A DNA stretch of 64,000 nt from Paracoccus limosus (GTDB lineage Bacteria; Pseudomonadota; Alphaproteobacteria; Rhodobacterales; Rhodobacteraceae). The stretch spans positions 1 to 64,000 of the forward strand of contig NZ_WMIF01000003.1 of assembly GCF_009711185.1 (NCBI RefSeq). The letters are read 5' to 3'. Positions within the stretch are counted from its first letter, which is position 1; each line of letters starts with the position of its first letter. Under the pieces are notes generated by a model. That model was not told the origin of the DNA, did no database searches, and worked only from the letters and a program-made list of their open reading frames with translations. Made by a program: the position numbers and the translations under genes. Of this stretch, positions 18,101 through 28,844 are shown piece by piece.

Positions 18101-18366
18101 TCCTCGCGGCCAGCATGATCGCTGCGCGCGGCATGATCCAGCGCGAGGGCGAGGTGGTGCATTTTGTCGTCCACCGCCTGACCGATCTCTCGGACGCCCT
18201 CGCCAGCGTCGGCCACCGCGGCGCCTTCCCCCTGCCGCATGGCCGCGGCGACGAGTTCCACAATGCCAGTCCAACCCCGGATGCTCGCCACCCGAAGCCC
18301 CGCGACATGTTCATCCCAGATCTGCATCTCGATACGATCCGGGTCAGGACAAGGGATTTCAGGTGA
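15166..18366 (+). CDS. dnaE2: error-prone DNA polymerase DnaE2
   Basis: A 1066-residue C-family polymerase from the ATG at 15166, which overlaps the imuB stop. The N-terminal PHP domain starts [23 protein letters not shown]. The polymerase core has [18 protein letters not shown], the acidic [17 protein letters not shown] motif and [20 protein letters not shown]-terminal OB-fold region ([21 protein letters not shown]) is present. It inserts opposite lesions as part of the ImuA-ImuB-DnaE2 mutasome. Length and order are standard for the family. Confidence 0.95.
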   Translation: MRYAELQVTSDFSFLRGASDAEHLFATAAALGIEALGVVDRNSVAGIVRAWLAAKATGVRLVAGCRLDLACGMSVLVYPTDKPAWSRLCRLLTLGKSRAGKAACHLHWSDLAEHAEGLIAILIPDQADDACALHLRRLRDVFGDRAYLALTLRRRPNDQLRLHDLATLAARARVPTVVTNDVLFHIPARRILQDVVTAIRHNCTVEALGHRRERHADRYLKPPEEMARLFARYPEALARSIEIMQRCSFDLGQLRYQYPEERDDPALTAQDTLARLTWAGAATRYSEGIPPEVTKALHHELTLIGRLHYAPYFLTVHSIVRYARSQNILCQGRGSAANSAVCYVLGITAIDPGRNDLLFERFVSEERREPPDIDVDFEHQRREEVIQWIYRTYGRDHAALTATVIRYRAKGALRDVGKAMGLPEDLISALSSLIWAWSDEGVTDAQLAELNLNPADRRLRLTLDLARQLMGAPRHLSQHPGGFVLTHDRLDDLVPIEPAAMQDRQIIEWDKDDIDALKFMKVDILALGMLTCMAKGLALVAAHKGAQYDLASIPAEDPRTYAMIRRADTLGTFQIESRAQMAMLPRLKPRTYYDLVIQVAIVRPGPIQGDMVHPYLRRRAGLEPVEYPRPELQKVLGKTLGVPLFQEQAMRVAIECAGFTPGEADMLRKSMATFKFTGGVSAFRDKLIDGMEARGYPRDFAERTFRQLEGFGSYGFPESHAASFALVAYASAWLKCWHPDAFCAALLNSQPMGFYAPAQIVRDAQAHGVEVRAVCVNASEWDCTLEPTDGRFAVRLGLRRIKGLAEVHAQAIARAAPFASVEDLWRRAEVPKPALIRIAEADGFHAFGLSRRQAVWAVKGLPDSDLPLFAAIEGNEPAVPLRPMTAGREVVEDYSRTGLSLRRHPVAFLREDLARRHILTCADAMALPNRRWAELAGLVLVRQRPGSAKGTMFITLEDETGIANLVVWPRVFEANRRIILAASMIAARGMIQREGEVVHFVVHRLTDLSDALASVGHRGAFPLPHGRGDEFHNASPTPDARHPKPRDMFIPDLHLDTIRVRTRDFR

Positions 18367-18926
18367 GGGGAAAGGGGCAGGTCAAACCCACCTGCACTCG
18401 GCCCACTGCCGCCGTTCACGAGAGCGCCGTGCTGCTATGCGGCATTCACCAGACCTGCCGTTCGATACTCATTGCAGCATTTCCACCACCTCAATAGCGG
18501 CAGAGCGGGGACGAAGCAGGTGTTCGCTGCGAGCGCTGAATGTTCGCCGCATCAGCGAGGAAAGGCGGATCAGCGAAGAAGGCTCATCTTCATCGCCTAT
18601 GCGCCATAAAAGCGGGGGTGAACCGAAGCGTTTAGCGAGATTTGGACGACATTTCGGAAGGCTGAGGGACAGAAAGGCGAGTTGCTGACAGTACATGAAG
18701 CCGAACAGCAATGGGCGCGAAGCTGGACGCCAACGACCGTGCGGCACGTGATGTGAGCCTTCGACGCGCCGTCGGGAGCCAGTGTCGTTCCACTGATGTC
18801 CGTGTTGACGGGGGCGTGCGAGAGCGTTCAAGGCCAGACGGAGACAGAGGCGGAACTTGGCGAACTGGCTGCCCGTTATCACGCGAGGCTCGCGGCCCGT
18901 CCCCTGTATGAAAGCGCAGATCAGAA
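18367..18926. other. 560-base gap with no supported gene
   Basis: Short frames exist on both strands (for example minus strand 18469-18882), but none has recognisable domains or a convincing ribosome site. The block 18480-18640 looks like decayed mobile DNA. In-frame sense around 18800-18920 (TETEAELGELAARYHARLAARP) could be the tail of a lost gene. Confidence 0.35.
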
Positions 18927-19655
18927 ATGGATGATCCGGTTGTTCCCTTTGATCTGGTCAGGATGTTTCTGGGTTCCGATCCGGCGCTGTTCTACTTGGA
19001 GATCGTCTTTCGGACCTTCTTAATCTATGCCTATGCCTTGCTGCTGATCCGATGGGTTGGTGGGCGTGGCATCGCCCAGATCTCGGTGGTGGAGTTTCTA
19101 CTGGTCATCGCGCTTGGATCGGCCGTTGGCGATGGCATGTTCTATGCCGATGTTCCCATCTTTTACTCGATGCTGGTCATCACTCTGGTCGTGGTCATCA
19201 ACAGGTTGCTGGATGTCTTGATCTTCAGATTCCGACCAATCGAGAAGGCGTTGGATGGCACAACGGCTGAAGTCATTCGTGACGGGGTGATTGATACCCG
19301 CATTCTTCGCCGCCGCAAACTGGGCCAGAGCGAGTTGTTCGAAGAGTTGCGGGAAAACGGCTACAGAAACCTCGGCGAGGTGCGTATGGCCTATTTTGAG
19401 TCATCGGGCCGGTTCAGCACGTTCAGTCAGCCGCAGCCTCGGCTAGGCCTTCCGATTGAGCCGCCATGGGATATCAAGCCCCCGGTCACTGTCGGGCCGG
19501 GCGACAAGATCAGGGACAACCAACGCCTTGCATGCTGTATCTGCGGCTTCGTGCTGGCCGGCAATCTTGCCATGACCCCAGATCAATGTCCCCATTGTCA
19601 AGGGAAGTCATGGACTGCGGCCGGCGTTGCAGAAGCAGAATCCCCCTCTCCCTAA
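18927..19655 (+). CDS. DUF421 (YetF/YcaP-like) membrane protein with a zinc-ribbon tail
   Basis: A 242-residue protein with three N-terminal hydrophobic helices (about residues 22-42, 48-68, 73-95). Next is the conserved DUF421 domain with FRPIEKALDGTTAEVIRDGVI and LRRRKLGQSELFEELRENG. The C-terminal 50 residues add CCICG and CPHC pairs, a rubredoxin-like knuckle not present in the shortest family members. Function of the family is unclear. The start ATG has only a weak ribosome site. Confidence 0.8.
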   Translation: MDDPVVPFDLVRMFLGSDPALFYLEIVFRTFLIYAYALLLIRWVGGRGIAQISVVEFLLVIALGSAVGDGMFYADVPIFYSMLVITLVVVINRLLDVLIFRFRPIEKALDGTTAEVIRDGVIDTRILRRRKLGQSELFEELRENGYRNLGEVRMAYFESSGRFSTFSQPQPRLGLPIEPPWDIKPPVTVGPGDKIRDNQRLACCICGFVLAGNLAMTPDQCPHCQGKSWTAAGVAEAESPSP

Positions 19656-19679
19656 TCATTGAGAAACTGAGATTTCTTG

Positions 19680-19976
19680 ATCTCTTGGCCGGTAAGGTCA
19701 AGGAACGGGCCCTTAGCGCGTGTCATTGGCCGAACTGCGCAACAACACCGAGGGCTGGCGAAAAGCGCGAAGCTATTCGAGGTGCCGACGATCCTGACCA
19801 CGGCGGCCGCCGACAGCTTTTCGGGGGCGATCTTCCCGGAAATCCACGCCGTCTTCCCCGACCAGCAAGATCGCACCACGATGAGCACCTGGGAAGATGA
19901 CAGCGTCGTTGTCGGCGGCTACGGCCTGGGCGTGATCTATGCCGAGCAGATTTTCAACGCCAAGGAAGGCTGGTGA
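19680..19976 (+). pseudogene. fragment of an isochorismatase-like (YcaC-type) hydrolase
   Basis: LAKSAKLFEVPTILTTAAADSFSGAIFPEI and FPDQ, then TTMSTWEDDSVV, match the middle of YcaC-type cysteine hydrolases. The upstream helix AELRNNTEG lies in a different frame, so a frameshift separates the two, and both ends of the domain are missing. The last 20 codons do not fit the family. The 3' end overlaps the convergent esterase gene by 23 bases. Confidence 0.6.
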
Positions 19977-21033
19977 AGAAGCGCAGCATCTCGGCCGAGG
20001 CATCAGGCCCAAGCGGATCGGCATAGGAGCCTGACGGATCGCCGCCGAACCAGGCATGGCCGGCCCGCTCGACACGCCAAAGCTCCGAGCCATCTCTGCC
20101 CACCAGTCGCGACCAAGTACGACCGTTGCCCTCGTGCCGCGTCTCGATGCCGGAGCCGCTGATCAGCCGGTCGCCGTTGATCGGTGCGACAGTTGCGTCC
20201 GACATGCCGTGGAAGACGATCACCGGCGTCTTTCGCGACCGGGGCCGGGCATCGCCCTCGCCCCGCATGGCGGCAAAGGCCGAGACGACATCGCTGGCCG
20301 CACCGCTGGGAAGGCCGGAATGCACGCCGGCCGCTGCGAAGAGGTCGGGATAGGCATCGACCATGATTGCCGCCATCGCGCCGCCCGCCGACAGCCCGGC
20401 CACGAAGGCCCGACCATCGGCCAGGCCGAACTCCTCCAGCAGGTCTCGGGCAAGTCCGGCGAGAATCCCCGGCTCGCCCCGGTCCCGTGCCTGATCCTCC
20501 GGGCGGAACCAGTTCCAGCAGGACTGCATGTTGTGGGCGCGCGACTGCTCGGGATAGGCGATGAGGAAGCCGGCCTGCTCGGCCGCCTCGTTCATCCGAG
20601 TCCCCCGCGCGAAATCATCGGGGGACTGGGTGCAGCCATGCAGCATCAACACGACGCCCTGAAGCCCCTCGGGACGGTCCGTCGGAATGTAGAGCGTATA
20701 GTTGCGCGATCCGGCGGGGCCGGAATGCTGACGCCGCTCATAGCGGGCGCCTTCGGGCACTTCGATCGTAACGCCAGCGGGCAGGCCGGAGAGGCCGGGC
20801 AGGTTCAGCCCCTGCATCAAGCCGCCGCCGGCGCAGGGCTGGCAACCGTCGCGCAACAGGCTGGAGAAAGGGTTTTCAAGCGGTGCCCGGGTCGGCCGCC
20901 TGTCGAGGCCGCCGGGAAGCGCGATCCCGTTGGCGCCCAGAACCTCCTGGACCAGCGAGGTCGCAGCCGCGGGATCGAGGGCACGAGACCTCACAAGCGC
21001 CCGGCGCATGGCCGTCGTGAAATCATTGGTCAT
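19954..21033 (-). CDS. PHB depolymerase-family esterase (LpqC-like)
   Basis: A 359-residue alpha/beta hydrolase. It has LMLHGCTQSPDDFARGTRMNEAAEQAGF, the oxyanion-hole and lid region typical of the family, the nucleophile elbow GLSAGG, the PVIVFHGMSDATVAP strand with the acidic residue, and a late GHAWFGG with the catalytic His. There is no clear signal peptide, so it may act inside the cell on short polyhydroxybutyrate or other esters. It stands alone. Confidence 0.85.
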   Translation of the reverse strand: MTNDFTTAMRRALVRSRALDPAAATSLVQEVLGANGIALPGGLDRRPTRAPLENPFSSLLRDGCQPCAGGGLMQGLNLPGLSGLPAGVTIEVPEGARYERRQHSGPAGSRNYTLYIPTDRPEGLQGVVLMLHGCTQSPDDFARGTRMNEAAEQAGFLIAYPEQSRAHNMQSCWNWFRPEDQARDRGEPGILAGLARDLLEEFGLADGRAFVAGLSAGGAMAAIMVDAYPDLFAAAGVHSGLPSGAASDVVSAFAAMRGEGDARPRSRKTPVIVFHGMSDATVAPINGDRLISGSGIETRHEGNGRTWSRLVGRDGSELWRVERAGHAWFGGDPSGSYADPLGPDASAEMLRFFTSLPWR

Positions 21034-21064
21034 TGGTGTCTTCCTTGTGATGAGGCGGTCAGCC

Positions 21065-21481
21065 TCAGGTGGTGCGGTCCTTGAGCGCGGCCTTCACGGC
21101 CTTCGACGCCTGAAGCGACCCCAAGACGTTCAGCGAGCCGATCGTCGCTTCGGCCAGTTCCGGCGTGACATCCGCCGCAATTCTGGCCAGCCCGACGACC
21201 TTGAGGTGAAGTTTCTCACCAGCCGTCGCCATGGCCTCGAGATCGGCGCGCGTAATGTCGAACAATCCCAGTTCGAGCTGATAACGGTCGATAGATTGCG
21301 CGACCGAACGGCCCTCGCTGGTCAGCTGGTTGCGGATCGCGGTGCGGATGAAATCCGTCCGGTTGGCATAGAAGCCCTCGCGCACCAGCAGGTCGATCCG
21401 GCCCAGATCGACATGGCCGAGGTTGATGGTGATCTTTTCAGGTTCGGCCTGTCTTTCCGGCAGGCGGGTGATGTTCTCCAT
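21065..21481 (-). CDS. CopG-family transcriptional regulator
   Basis: A 138-residue protein. ITINLGHVDLGRIDLLVREGFYANRTDFIRTAIRNQL is the strand-helix-helix of CopG-like repressors, with the FYANRTDFIRTAIR second helix strongly conserved. A C-terminal helical region follows. The ATG at 21481 is preferred because GGAGAA precedes it; an ATG at 21493 lacks a site. It is divergent from the FAD oxidoreductase at 21671 and may control it. Confidence 0.75.
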   Translation of the reverse strand: MENITRLPERQAEPEKITINLGHVDLGRIDLLVREGFYANRTDFIRTAIRNQLTSEGRSVAQSIDRYQLELGLFDITRADLEAMATAGEKLHLKVVGLARIAADVTPELAEATIGSLNVLGSLQASKAVKAALKDRTT

Positions 21482-21670
21482 GGTATTCTCCATCTGTATG
21501 GATGGTATATGGAATGCTTGTGGCGTCCCTGCAAGCGCGTTTGGACCGGGACTTGCAAAAATCAACTCGTCCGCCCTAGCCGCTGTGGCGTCTTTCCGGG
21601 GATTGCGCGGAACGTTTCGTTTCACAGTGCATTGGCAGATGCCAATCGCCCCGTTCGGAGAGAGAGAGAG

Positions 21671-22900
21671 ATGCCAGATCGCGACGCCGAGACCCGCAAG
21701 GATGACCTCAGGACAGGCACCCCGTTCTGGGTCAAGACTCCACATTCGACCGTGACGGCCGAGCGCGAGGCGGATGCCGGTCATGTGGATGTCATCGTCG
21801 TCGGTGCGGGGATCAGCGGCGCCCTGATGGCCGAGTCGCTGAGCAGGGCGGGGCGTTCGGTGCTGATTCTCGACCGCCGCCTGCCGGTGCGCGGCTCGAC
21901 GCCGGCCTCGACGGCGATGATCCAGCACGAGATCGATGTGTCGCTGACACGGTTGCAAAAGCAGATCGGCCCGAAGAAGGCCGATGCGGCCTGGCTCCGC
22001 TCGGTCAAGGCGACGAATGATCTGGTGGATCTGGTCAACGAGCTGCGGATCGACTGCTCGATGGAACGCAAGCCGGCGCTGTATCTGGCGGGCAACCAGA
22101 TGGGCAAGCGCGCCCTGCAGGCCGAGGCCGAGGCGCGGGCCAAGATCGGCATTGCCGCCGCATATCTCACCCGTGCCGATCTGATGGAGCGGTTCGGCAT
22201 CGATCGCCAGGCGGCGATCCTGTCGCCGGATTCGGCCTCGGCCAATCCGGCGCAATTGACGGCGGGGCTGTTGGCCTGTGCGATGGGCCGCGGGGCGCGG
22301 GTGATCTCGCCGGTCGAGATCACCGATCTGGCCGAACTGCCCGGGGGGATCGCGCTGGCGACGCGGCAGGGCGAGGTGCTGACCGCGGATCACGCGGTCT
22401 TCTGCACCGGCTATGAACATCTGGCGCAGATGCGAAGCCCGTCCCACCGCGTCACCTCGACCTGGGCGCTGGCGTCGCGGCCGATGAAGACCCTTCCGGA
22501 CTGGATGCGGGCCACCATCGTCTGGGAGGCTGCCGAGCCTTATCTCTACTTCAGGACCGATGCGTCGGGCCGGATCATCGCGGGCGGCGAGGACGAGGAT
22601 GCGGCAAGCACCAACTCGGACCCCGCGAAGCTGGCGCGGAAGGCAAAGGTCATCGCCGAGAAACTGCGCGACGTGACGGGGGTGGACATCGGCAAGCCGG
22701 TCTACACCTGGTCGGCCCCGTTCAGCGTGACAAAGGACGGGCTGCCAATCATCGACACGGTGCCCGGATACAGCCGCATCCACACGATCATGGGCTTTGG
22801 TGGTAATGGCATCACCTTCTCGGTGATCGGCACCCAGATCATCGCCGCGAAGATCGCAGGGCGCACCGACCCGGACGAGGCGGTTTTCGGCTTCAGATAG
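21671..22900 (+). CDS. FAD-dependent oxidoreductase (DAO family)
   Basis: A 409-residue flavoprotein. The dinucleotide-binding motif VDVIVVGAGISGALMAESLSRAG lies near residues 38-58, followed by LILDRR as the ribose-binding acidic strand. The C-terminus has GLPIIDTVPG and the GFGGNGITFS FAD-closing motif of DadA-like amine or amino-acid oxidases. The substrate is not predictable. A purine-rich GGAGAGAG stretch precedes the ATG. It is followed by catalase, which could remove the peroxide such oxidases release. Confidence 0.8.
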   Translation: MPDRDAETRKDDLRTGTPFWVKTPHSTVTAEREADAGHVDVIVVGAGISGALMAESLSRAGRSVLILDRRLPVRGSTPASTAMIQHEIDVSLTRLQKQIGPKKADAAWLRSVKATNDLVDLVNELRIDCSMERKPALYLAGNQMGKRALQAEAEARAKIGIAAAYLTRADLMERFGIDRQAAILSPDSASANPAQLTAGLLACAMGRGARVISPVEITDLAELPGGIALATRQGEVLTADHAVFCTGYEHLAQMRSPSHRVTSTWALASRPMKTLPDWMRATIVWEAAEPYLYFRTDASGRIIAGGEDEDAASTNSDPAKLARKAKVIAEKLRDVTGVDIGKPVYTWSAPFSVTKDGLPIIDTVPGYSRIHTIMGFGGNGITFSVIGTQIIAAKIAGRTDPDEAVFGFR

Positions 22901-22999
22901 GATAATCGGTGGAACCGCTTGTGACCTCGGCAGTTTTGCTGGCACGGTCCGCCATGGGCGCGCCGGCAAAGCTTAATCCACCTCTGAAAGGTAGGGTCG

Positions 23000-25060
<2,061 letters not shown>

Positions 25061-25087
25061 TCGCGGAGGTGCCGTGAAAGTCCGGAA

Positions 25088-25113
25088 GGCGCCTGGATAA
25101 CGTTCCAGGCGCC
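25088..25113. other. hairpin between katE and the ferritin-like gene
   Basis: GGCGCCTGGA pairs with TCCAGGCGCC (25088-25097 with 25104-25113) around a 6-base loop, with no T run after it. It may act as an RNA stability or processing element that sets different levels for the two stress genes. Confidence 0.45.
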
Positions 25114-25150
25114 GGTTCAACAACGTCTACACAACCAAGGAGAATATCTG

Positions 25151-25642
25151 ATGAAGACGCTGAACGACGCATTCGAACATACGCTGGAGGATATCTATTG
25201 GGCCGAGAACGCGCTGTCCAAGGCGCTGCCCAAGGTTTCCAAGGCGGTCAGCAGCGCCGAGCTGAAAAAGGCGATGGACGATCATCTCAAGGAGACGAAG
25301 GGGCACATCAAGACGCTCGAAGCCGTTTTCAAGTCGATCGGCAAGGAAGCCAAGGGCGAGAAATGTGATGCCATGGATGGCCTTCTGAAAGAGGCTGACG
25401 GCCTGATCGAGGACGCCAGCGGACACGCGCTGGATGTCGCGCTGATCGGTGCCGCGCAGGCGGTGGAGCATTACGAGATCGCCCGCTATGGCACGCTGCG
25501 CGAATGGGCCAAGGTTCTGGGGAATGAGGAAGCGCATACGCTTTTAACCTCGATCCTCGACGAGGAGAAGGCCGCCAACAACAAGCTCACTGCGCTTGCG
25601 GTGACGGCCATCAACGCCTCCGGCAAGGCTTCGAAGAAGTAA
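25151..25642 (+). CDS. YciE/YciF-type ferritin-like protein (DUF892)
   Basis: A 163-residue four-helix protein of the DUF892 family. It has LEDIYWAENALSKALPKV with the first metal-ligand Glu, DHLKETKGHIKTLEAVF with the E..H pair, ALIGAAQAVEHYEIARYGTL with E and H, and LDEEKAANNKL. These are ferritin-like di-iron ligands. The family is linked to stress response. AAGGAG precedes the ATG. A strong terminator follows. Confidence 0.9.
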   Translation: MKTLNDAFEHTLEDIYWAENALSKALPKVSKAVSSAELKKAMDDHLKETKGHIKTLEAVFKSIGKEAKGEKCDAMDGLLKEADGLIEDASGHALDVALIGAAQAVEHYEIARYGTLREWAKVLGNEEAHTLLTSILDEEKAANNKLTALAVTAINASGKASKK

Positions 25643-25666
25643 CCGGTTGTCGGAAGCCACTTCCAC

Positions 25667-25696
25667 AAGCCCGCCCCTGCAGGCGGGCTTCTTTTC
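25667..25696 (+). terminator. rho-independent terminator
   Basis: AAGCCCGCC pairs with GGCGGGCTT (25667-25675 with 25682-25690), followed by CTTTTC. It ends the katE / ferritin-like transcript. Confidence 0.85.
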
Positions 25697-26017
25697 ATGT
25701 CGGGTGACCGAACTCGCCATATCGCCGCCCCCCTGACCAACACGACGAGAATGGTGATTGCGGGCCGTCGATCAGCATGCCGAAGAGCGGCATAAGCTTA
25801 CTTCCGCAGACTCCGCTCTATCGTATGAAATTCGGCGGCAGCCGACCATATCAGCTTCCTCGCGCTAATCGTGGATCCTCGCTGGGCCAGGCACGAACGT
25901 CCGCTAACCCAGATTGCCGCGACTGCCCTGCCGCGCCGCCGCATGTCGGCTTCCCGCCCTTCTTGACGTTTTCCGTCTGGCGCCGATCCAATGATTTTGT
26001 GCAGATTGTGTCATAGA
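25697..26017. other. 320-base gap with no supported gene
   Basis: I see no gene here. The right end is AT-rich and leads into the inverted repeat before the XRE-methyltransferase gene. Confidence 0.4.
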
Positions 26018-26044
26018 TCTTTTCCTTTTTGGTTAATGAAAAGA
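26018..26044. promoter_or_regulatory. inverted repeat before the XRE-methyltransferase gene
   Basis: TCTTTTC (26018-26024) and GAAAAGA (26038-26044) form a 7-bp dyad with a 13-base spacer, ending 15 bases before the ATG at 26059. It is a candidate operator for the double-XRE protein itself. Confidence 0.4.
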
Positions 26045-26058
26045 AAGCAATTCTTGAC

Positions 26059-26940
26059 ATGGACGCCTTGCGCACAACGCGTCGCCAACTCGGCCTGACG
26101 CAGGCTTCAGTCGCGGCCTCGGCCGGGATCAGCCTGCCGACGCTGCGGGCGCTTGAGCGGGGCAGTGGCGGTGTGCGGGCGCTGGTTGCTTTGATGGCAG
26201 TGCTGGATCTGCGCTGGGGATGGGCGCCGGATCGCGTGCAGGCAGCGCGGGCTCTGGCGGACCGGCGGGTGGCGCGGGGGCTGAGCCAGGCCCAACTGGC
26301 CGCTCGGATCGGGGTCAGCCGGCCGGTGATCATTGCGCTCGAGCGGGATCTGGGCGCGACGGTGGCGACAGTGGTCCGCGCAGCGGCGGCGCTTGGCATC
26401 AAGCGGGTGTTGCGGGCGAACCCTGCAGGACGTCGCGGTCTGGTTCCGGCGACCAATGCCCCGGCACAGGATCTGGTGATGACGCCGCTGGATCTTGCGG
26501 CAGCGGTGATCGCGCATTTCGCCGGCCGGATGACGGGCAAGGTGCTTGACCCGGCCAGAGGCCAAGGGGCGTTCCACAGGCACTTTCCTGCCCATCTGCA
26601 CCAGGATTGGTGCGAAATCACCGAGGGCCGCGATTTCCTGGATTGGCAGGGGCCGGTCGATTGGGTGATGACCAATCCGCCTTGGTCGCGGCTGCGCGAT
26701 TTCACGCGCCATGCCATGCGGATCGCGCCGAACATCGTCTGGCTGGCGCCGTTGACCAACCTGACGACCAAGGCGCGGTTGCGTGATCTGGACGAGGCCG
26801 GGTTCGGTATTGCCGAGCTGGTGCTGATCGACACGCCGAATGACTGGCCGCAGAGCGGCTTTCAGCTGGTCGCGGCCTGGTTGCGCAAAGGGCACAGCGG
26901 CGGCTGGTCGGTAACGCGGCTGGCAGAGGAGGCCAAGTAA
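26059..26940 (+). CDS. double-XRE regulator fused to a DNA methyltransferase-like domain
   Basis: A 293-residue protein from ATG 26059; TTG 26029 would add ten residues. Two helix-turn-helix XRE domains occur in tandem: LRTTRRQLGLTQASVAASAGISLPTLRALERG at 3-34, and RVARGLSQAQLAARIGVSRPVIIALERD. Then a methyltransferase-like domain has VLDPARGQGAF at 162-172 (SAM motif) and NPPW at 206-209 (catalytic motif of N6-adenine or N4-cytosine enzymes). The domain is short and may modify DNA or only bind SAM. A methyltransferase that also represses its own gene is a plausible reading. Confidence 0.7.
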   Translation: MDALRTTRRQLGLTQASVAASAGISLPTLRALERGSGGVRALVALMAVLDLRWGWAPDRVQAARALADRRVARGLSQAQLAARIGVSRPVIIALERDLGATVATVVRAAAALGIKRVLRANPAGRRGLVPATNAPAQDLVMTPLDLAAAVIAHFAGRMTGKVLDPARGQGAFHRHFPAHLHQDWCEITEGRDFLDWQGPVDWVMTNPPWSRLRDFTRHAMRIAPNIVWLAPLTNLTTKARLRDLDEAGFGIAELVLIDTPNDWPQSGFQLVAAWLRKGHSGGWSVTRLAEEAK

Positions 26941-27008
26941 ACCGACGAAGCGGCGTATCGCGGCTGACACGCCCCGGCACCCCGCATGCGCGACCGCCCG
27001 CATCTCCC

Positions 27009-27686
27009 TCAGCAGATGCTCTCGCAGGGGATCCCGTCGCCATCTCGGTCGAGCTTGCCGCCCCATGGGCAGTTCTGAAGATACCAGCGCGCCTCCTCGC
27101 AGCTACCGATCCGGGTGCAGGTTCGGCGGGGGCTGCAGGACCAGGTTTGCCCGGCGAGTTCGTAAAGCCGCGACATCGGCGGTGTTGTATTCTGACCGCT
27201 GCGGCGTTCCGCCCGCCAGTCCCAGGGCATGTCGAAATGCCCTTGCCAGATCCCGCGCTGGTGCGTGCGGGCCTGGTCCTCGGCGGCGGCATAGGCGGTC
27301 GAATATTGGCGATAGGCCAAGGCCCAGCCCTCGCGCACCATCCAGCGGTTCAGGTTCGTCCGGCCCGCAAAGCAATCCGCGACGATGCGGCCATAGCGGT
27401 CGGTGTCGGTCTGCTGGCAGTTGACCACCCGCCGCCCGATCCGGTCCGACAGCGCCAGCGAGGCCTGCTGGCCACAGCGCCAGGCTTTGCCACGCGCGTC
27501 CTGGCAAAGTTGCCCGCTTTCCGGCGCGTCGATGCCGTTCAGCCGGATCCGGGCGCCGTGGATCTCTATGGTGTCGCCGTCGATCACCGAGGCCACACCG
27601 CGCAGATCGGGGCCGATCGTTTCGCTGGCAGAGGCGGGCAGCGCGCAGGCGAGAATGAGGGTCAGGGCGGCAAGGACGAGGTTCAT
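27009..27686 (-). CDS. secreted thermonuclease with a C-terminal excalibur-like domain
   Basis: A 225-residue protein with a signal peptide (about residues 1-20, ending ASA). The staphylococcal-nuclease fold follows: VIDGDTIEIHGARIRLNGIDAPES, with the Asp pair and first Arg, and TDTDRYGRIVADCF with the later catalytic residues. The last 45 residues, CEEARWYLQNC and LDRDGDGIPCESIC, form an excalibur calcium-binding motif. It probably cleaves nucleic acid in the periplasm or outside the cell. Confidence 0.85.
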   Translation of the reverse strand: MNLVLAALTLILACALPASASETIGPDLRGVASVIDGDTIEIHGARIRLNGIDAPESGQLCQDARGKAWRCGQQASLALSDRIGRRVVNCQQTDTDRYGRIVADCFAGRTNLNRWMVREGWALAYRQYSTAYAAAEDQARTHQRGIWQGHFDMPWDWRAERRSGQNTTPPMSRLYELAGQTWSCSPRRTCTRIGSCEEARWYLQNCPWGGKLDRDGDGIPCESIC

Positions 27687-28064
27687 CAGACGGTCTCGGA
27701 GGGTTCATTCCTGCCTAACCCGCAGGCGGGGCCGGGCAAAGCACCTACAGCGCCGAAGTGGCAACTGTTTGTTAAGGATTTTAGCGGATGATGGCTGGAC
27801 GGCGAACCGCCGGTCCCGATCCCGCGCCGTCAGACGAGCCATGATCAAATGAGGCTTATCACCATATGATCATTCTGAACGCGGGTTGCAGCGCAGGGCC
27901 TGCATCTCGACGATTACTGACTGCGGTGGGCCGCCGCGCCATTGTCCGGAGGGTGCGGTCCGAGCCCTGCAGTGCAATCAAGGCCGCGAAAGATTGCCAT
28001 CGCTTGGATCCCGGTTGATCCGGAATACTCCCAGCATGCCTTTGCGCCAAGCCAACCCTTCGCT
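27687..28064. other. 378-base gap with no supported gene
   Basis: A frame at 27859-28068 lacks any domain or ribosome site. A short dyad, ATGATCA with TGATCAT (27841-27847, 27867-27873), is the only structure seen. Confidence 0.35.
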
Positions 28065-28322
28065 TCACCGTCCCGCCAGCCCCTCGGCCTCTCGGATGAG
28101 ATCCGAGAGCCGCGCGTTCAACCCTTTCGCCAGCTTCTGCATGGAGTTGATCGTCGGCTGATTGTGCAGGCCTTCGACCCTGCCAACGAAGACCGTCGAG
28201 ATCCCGGCGCGGCGGGCCAGCGCCTCTTGCGACAGATCCAGCGCCTCGCGGCGCCGTCGCAGCACCGTGGCGAAGGCGGGAATGAGCGGATCTGCGGGCC
28301 GTGTTTTGATGCCGGAAATAAT
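28065..28322 (-). CDS. XRE-family helix-turn-helix regulator with an uncertain start
   Basis: A clear XRE domain: FATVLRRRREALDLSQEALARRAGIS, then INSMQKLAKGLNARLSDLIREAE. No ATG, GTG or TTG lies at a good position. AGAGGGG stands 8 bases before an ATT codon at 28322, so a rare ATT start is possible. An upstream GTG lies inside the inverted repeat at 28346-28375, and longer reading would run into the divergent gene at 28403. It is a paralogue of the gene at 28845-29105. Confidence 0.6.
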   Translation of the reverse strand: MISGIKTRPADPLIPAFATVLRRRREALDLSQEALARRAGISTVFVGRVEGLHNQPTINSMQKLAKGLNARLSDLIREAEGLAGR

Positions 28323-28345
28323 TGTCGCTGCCCCTCTTGCAAATA

Positions 28346-28375
28346 TCACTGCATATTGCTCACATAGTGCAGTGA
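28346..28375. promoter_or_regulatory. inverted repeat between divergent genes, candidate XRE operator
   Basis: TCACTGCA (28346-28353) and TGCAGTGA (28368-28375) form a perfect 8-bp dyad with a 14-base spacer. It lies between the XRE gene on the minus strand and the 142-residue gene starting at 28403, a natural place for a shared operator. Confidence 0.55.
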
Positions 28376-28402
28376 GTTTCAACCAGTGTTCAGGGGTGGC
28401 CG

Positions 28403-28831
28403 ATGCAGGAACCGGAAATCGACAGCGGTGGTCTGGATGGTGTTTCGGCAGACGGGCTGGACGGCCTGTCGCAGCTTTTGCAGATCGCGGGGACGTGGAA
28501 TGATGCTGACCCCGAGATTGATCGGGCGTTCCTGACAACCCGGTCGGCGCTGGCGCAGGCGTGGAGCGATCATGCCGCCTGCGATGCTCATGCAGCCGAA
28601 GCGGGGTTCGCGGCCAGCGAAGAGGGTCGCGCGGCGATGGCCGAGATGGACCGGATCCAGCACCGCATCCGCGATCTCGAGATCGGGCTTGCGGCGCGCC
28701 CCGCCGGGAATCTGGCCGAATTGCGTCTGAAAATCGCGCTGCTGTCGCTCGACGGCCAGCTGCGGCCCGAGTTCGAGGCGGGCGTTCTGGCAGATGCGCT
28801 GCGGCTGCTGGCGGCGCAGGAGAAGGGCTGA
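28403..28831 (+). CDS. hypothetical protein, paralogue of the protein at 7389-7721
   Basis: A 142-residue, mostly helical, acidic protein. AMAEMDRIQHRIRDLEIGLAARPAGNLAELRLKIALLSLDGQLRPEFEAG resembles the C-terminal half of the 110-residue protein at 7389-7721. It is flanked on both sides by XRE regulators on the opposite strand. The function is unknown. Confidence 0.6.
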   Translation: MQEPEIDSGGLDGVSADGLDGLSQLLQIAGTWNDADPEIDRAFLTTRSALAQAWSDHAACDAHAAEAGFAASEEGRAAMAEMDRIQHRIRDLEIGLAARPAGNLAELRLKIALLSLDGQLRPEFEAGVLADALRLLAAQEKG

Positions 28832-28844
28832 TGCCGCCGCCGCG

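Noticed and set aside
18469..18882. 137-residue minus-strand frame after dnaE2
   Set aside because: Biased composition, no domain, and no neighbouring support; listed only as an unexplained gap.
21482..22969. Long N-terminal extension of the CopG frame (634 residues in all)
   Set aside because: Only the last 138 residues encode the CopG protein; the rest mirrors the FAD oxidoreductase.
25088..25113. Hairpin between katE and the ferritin-like gene as a terminator
   Set aside because: No T run follows, and the next gene is only 37 bases away; more likely an RNA stability element.
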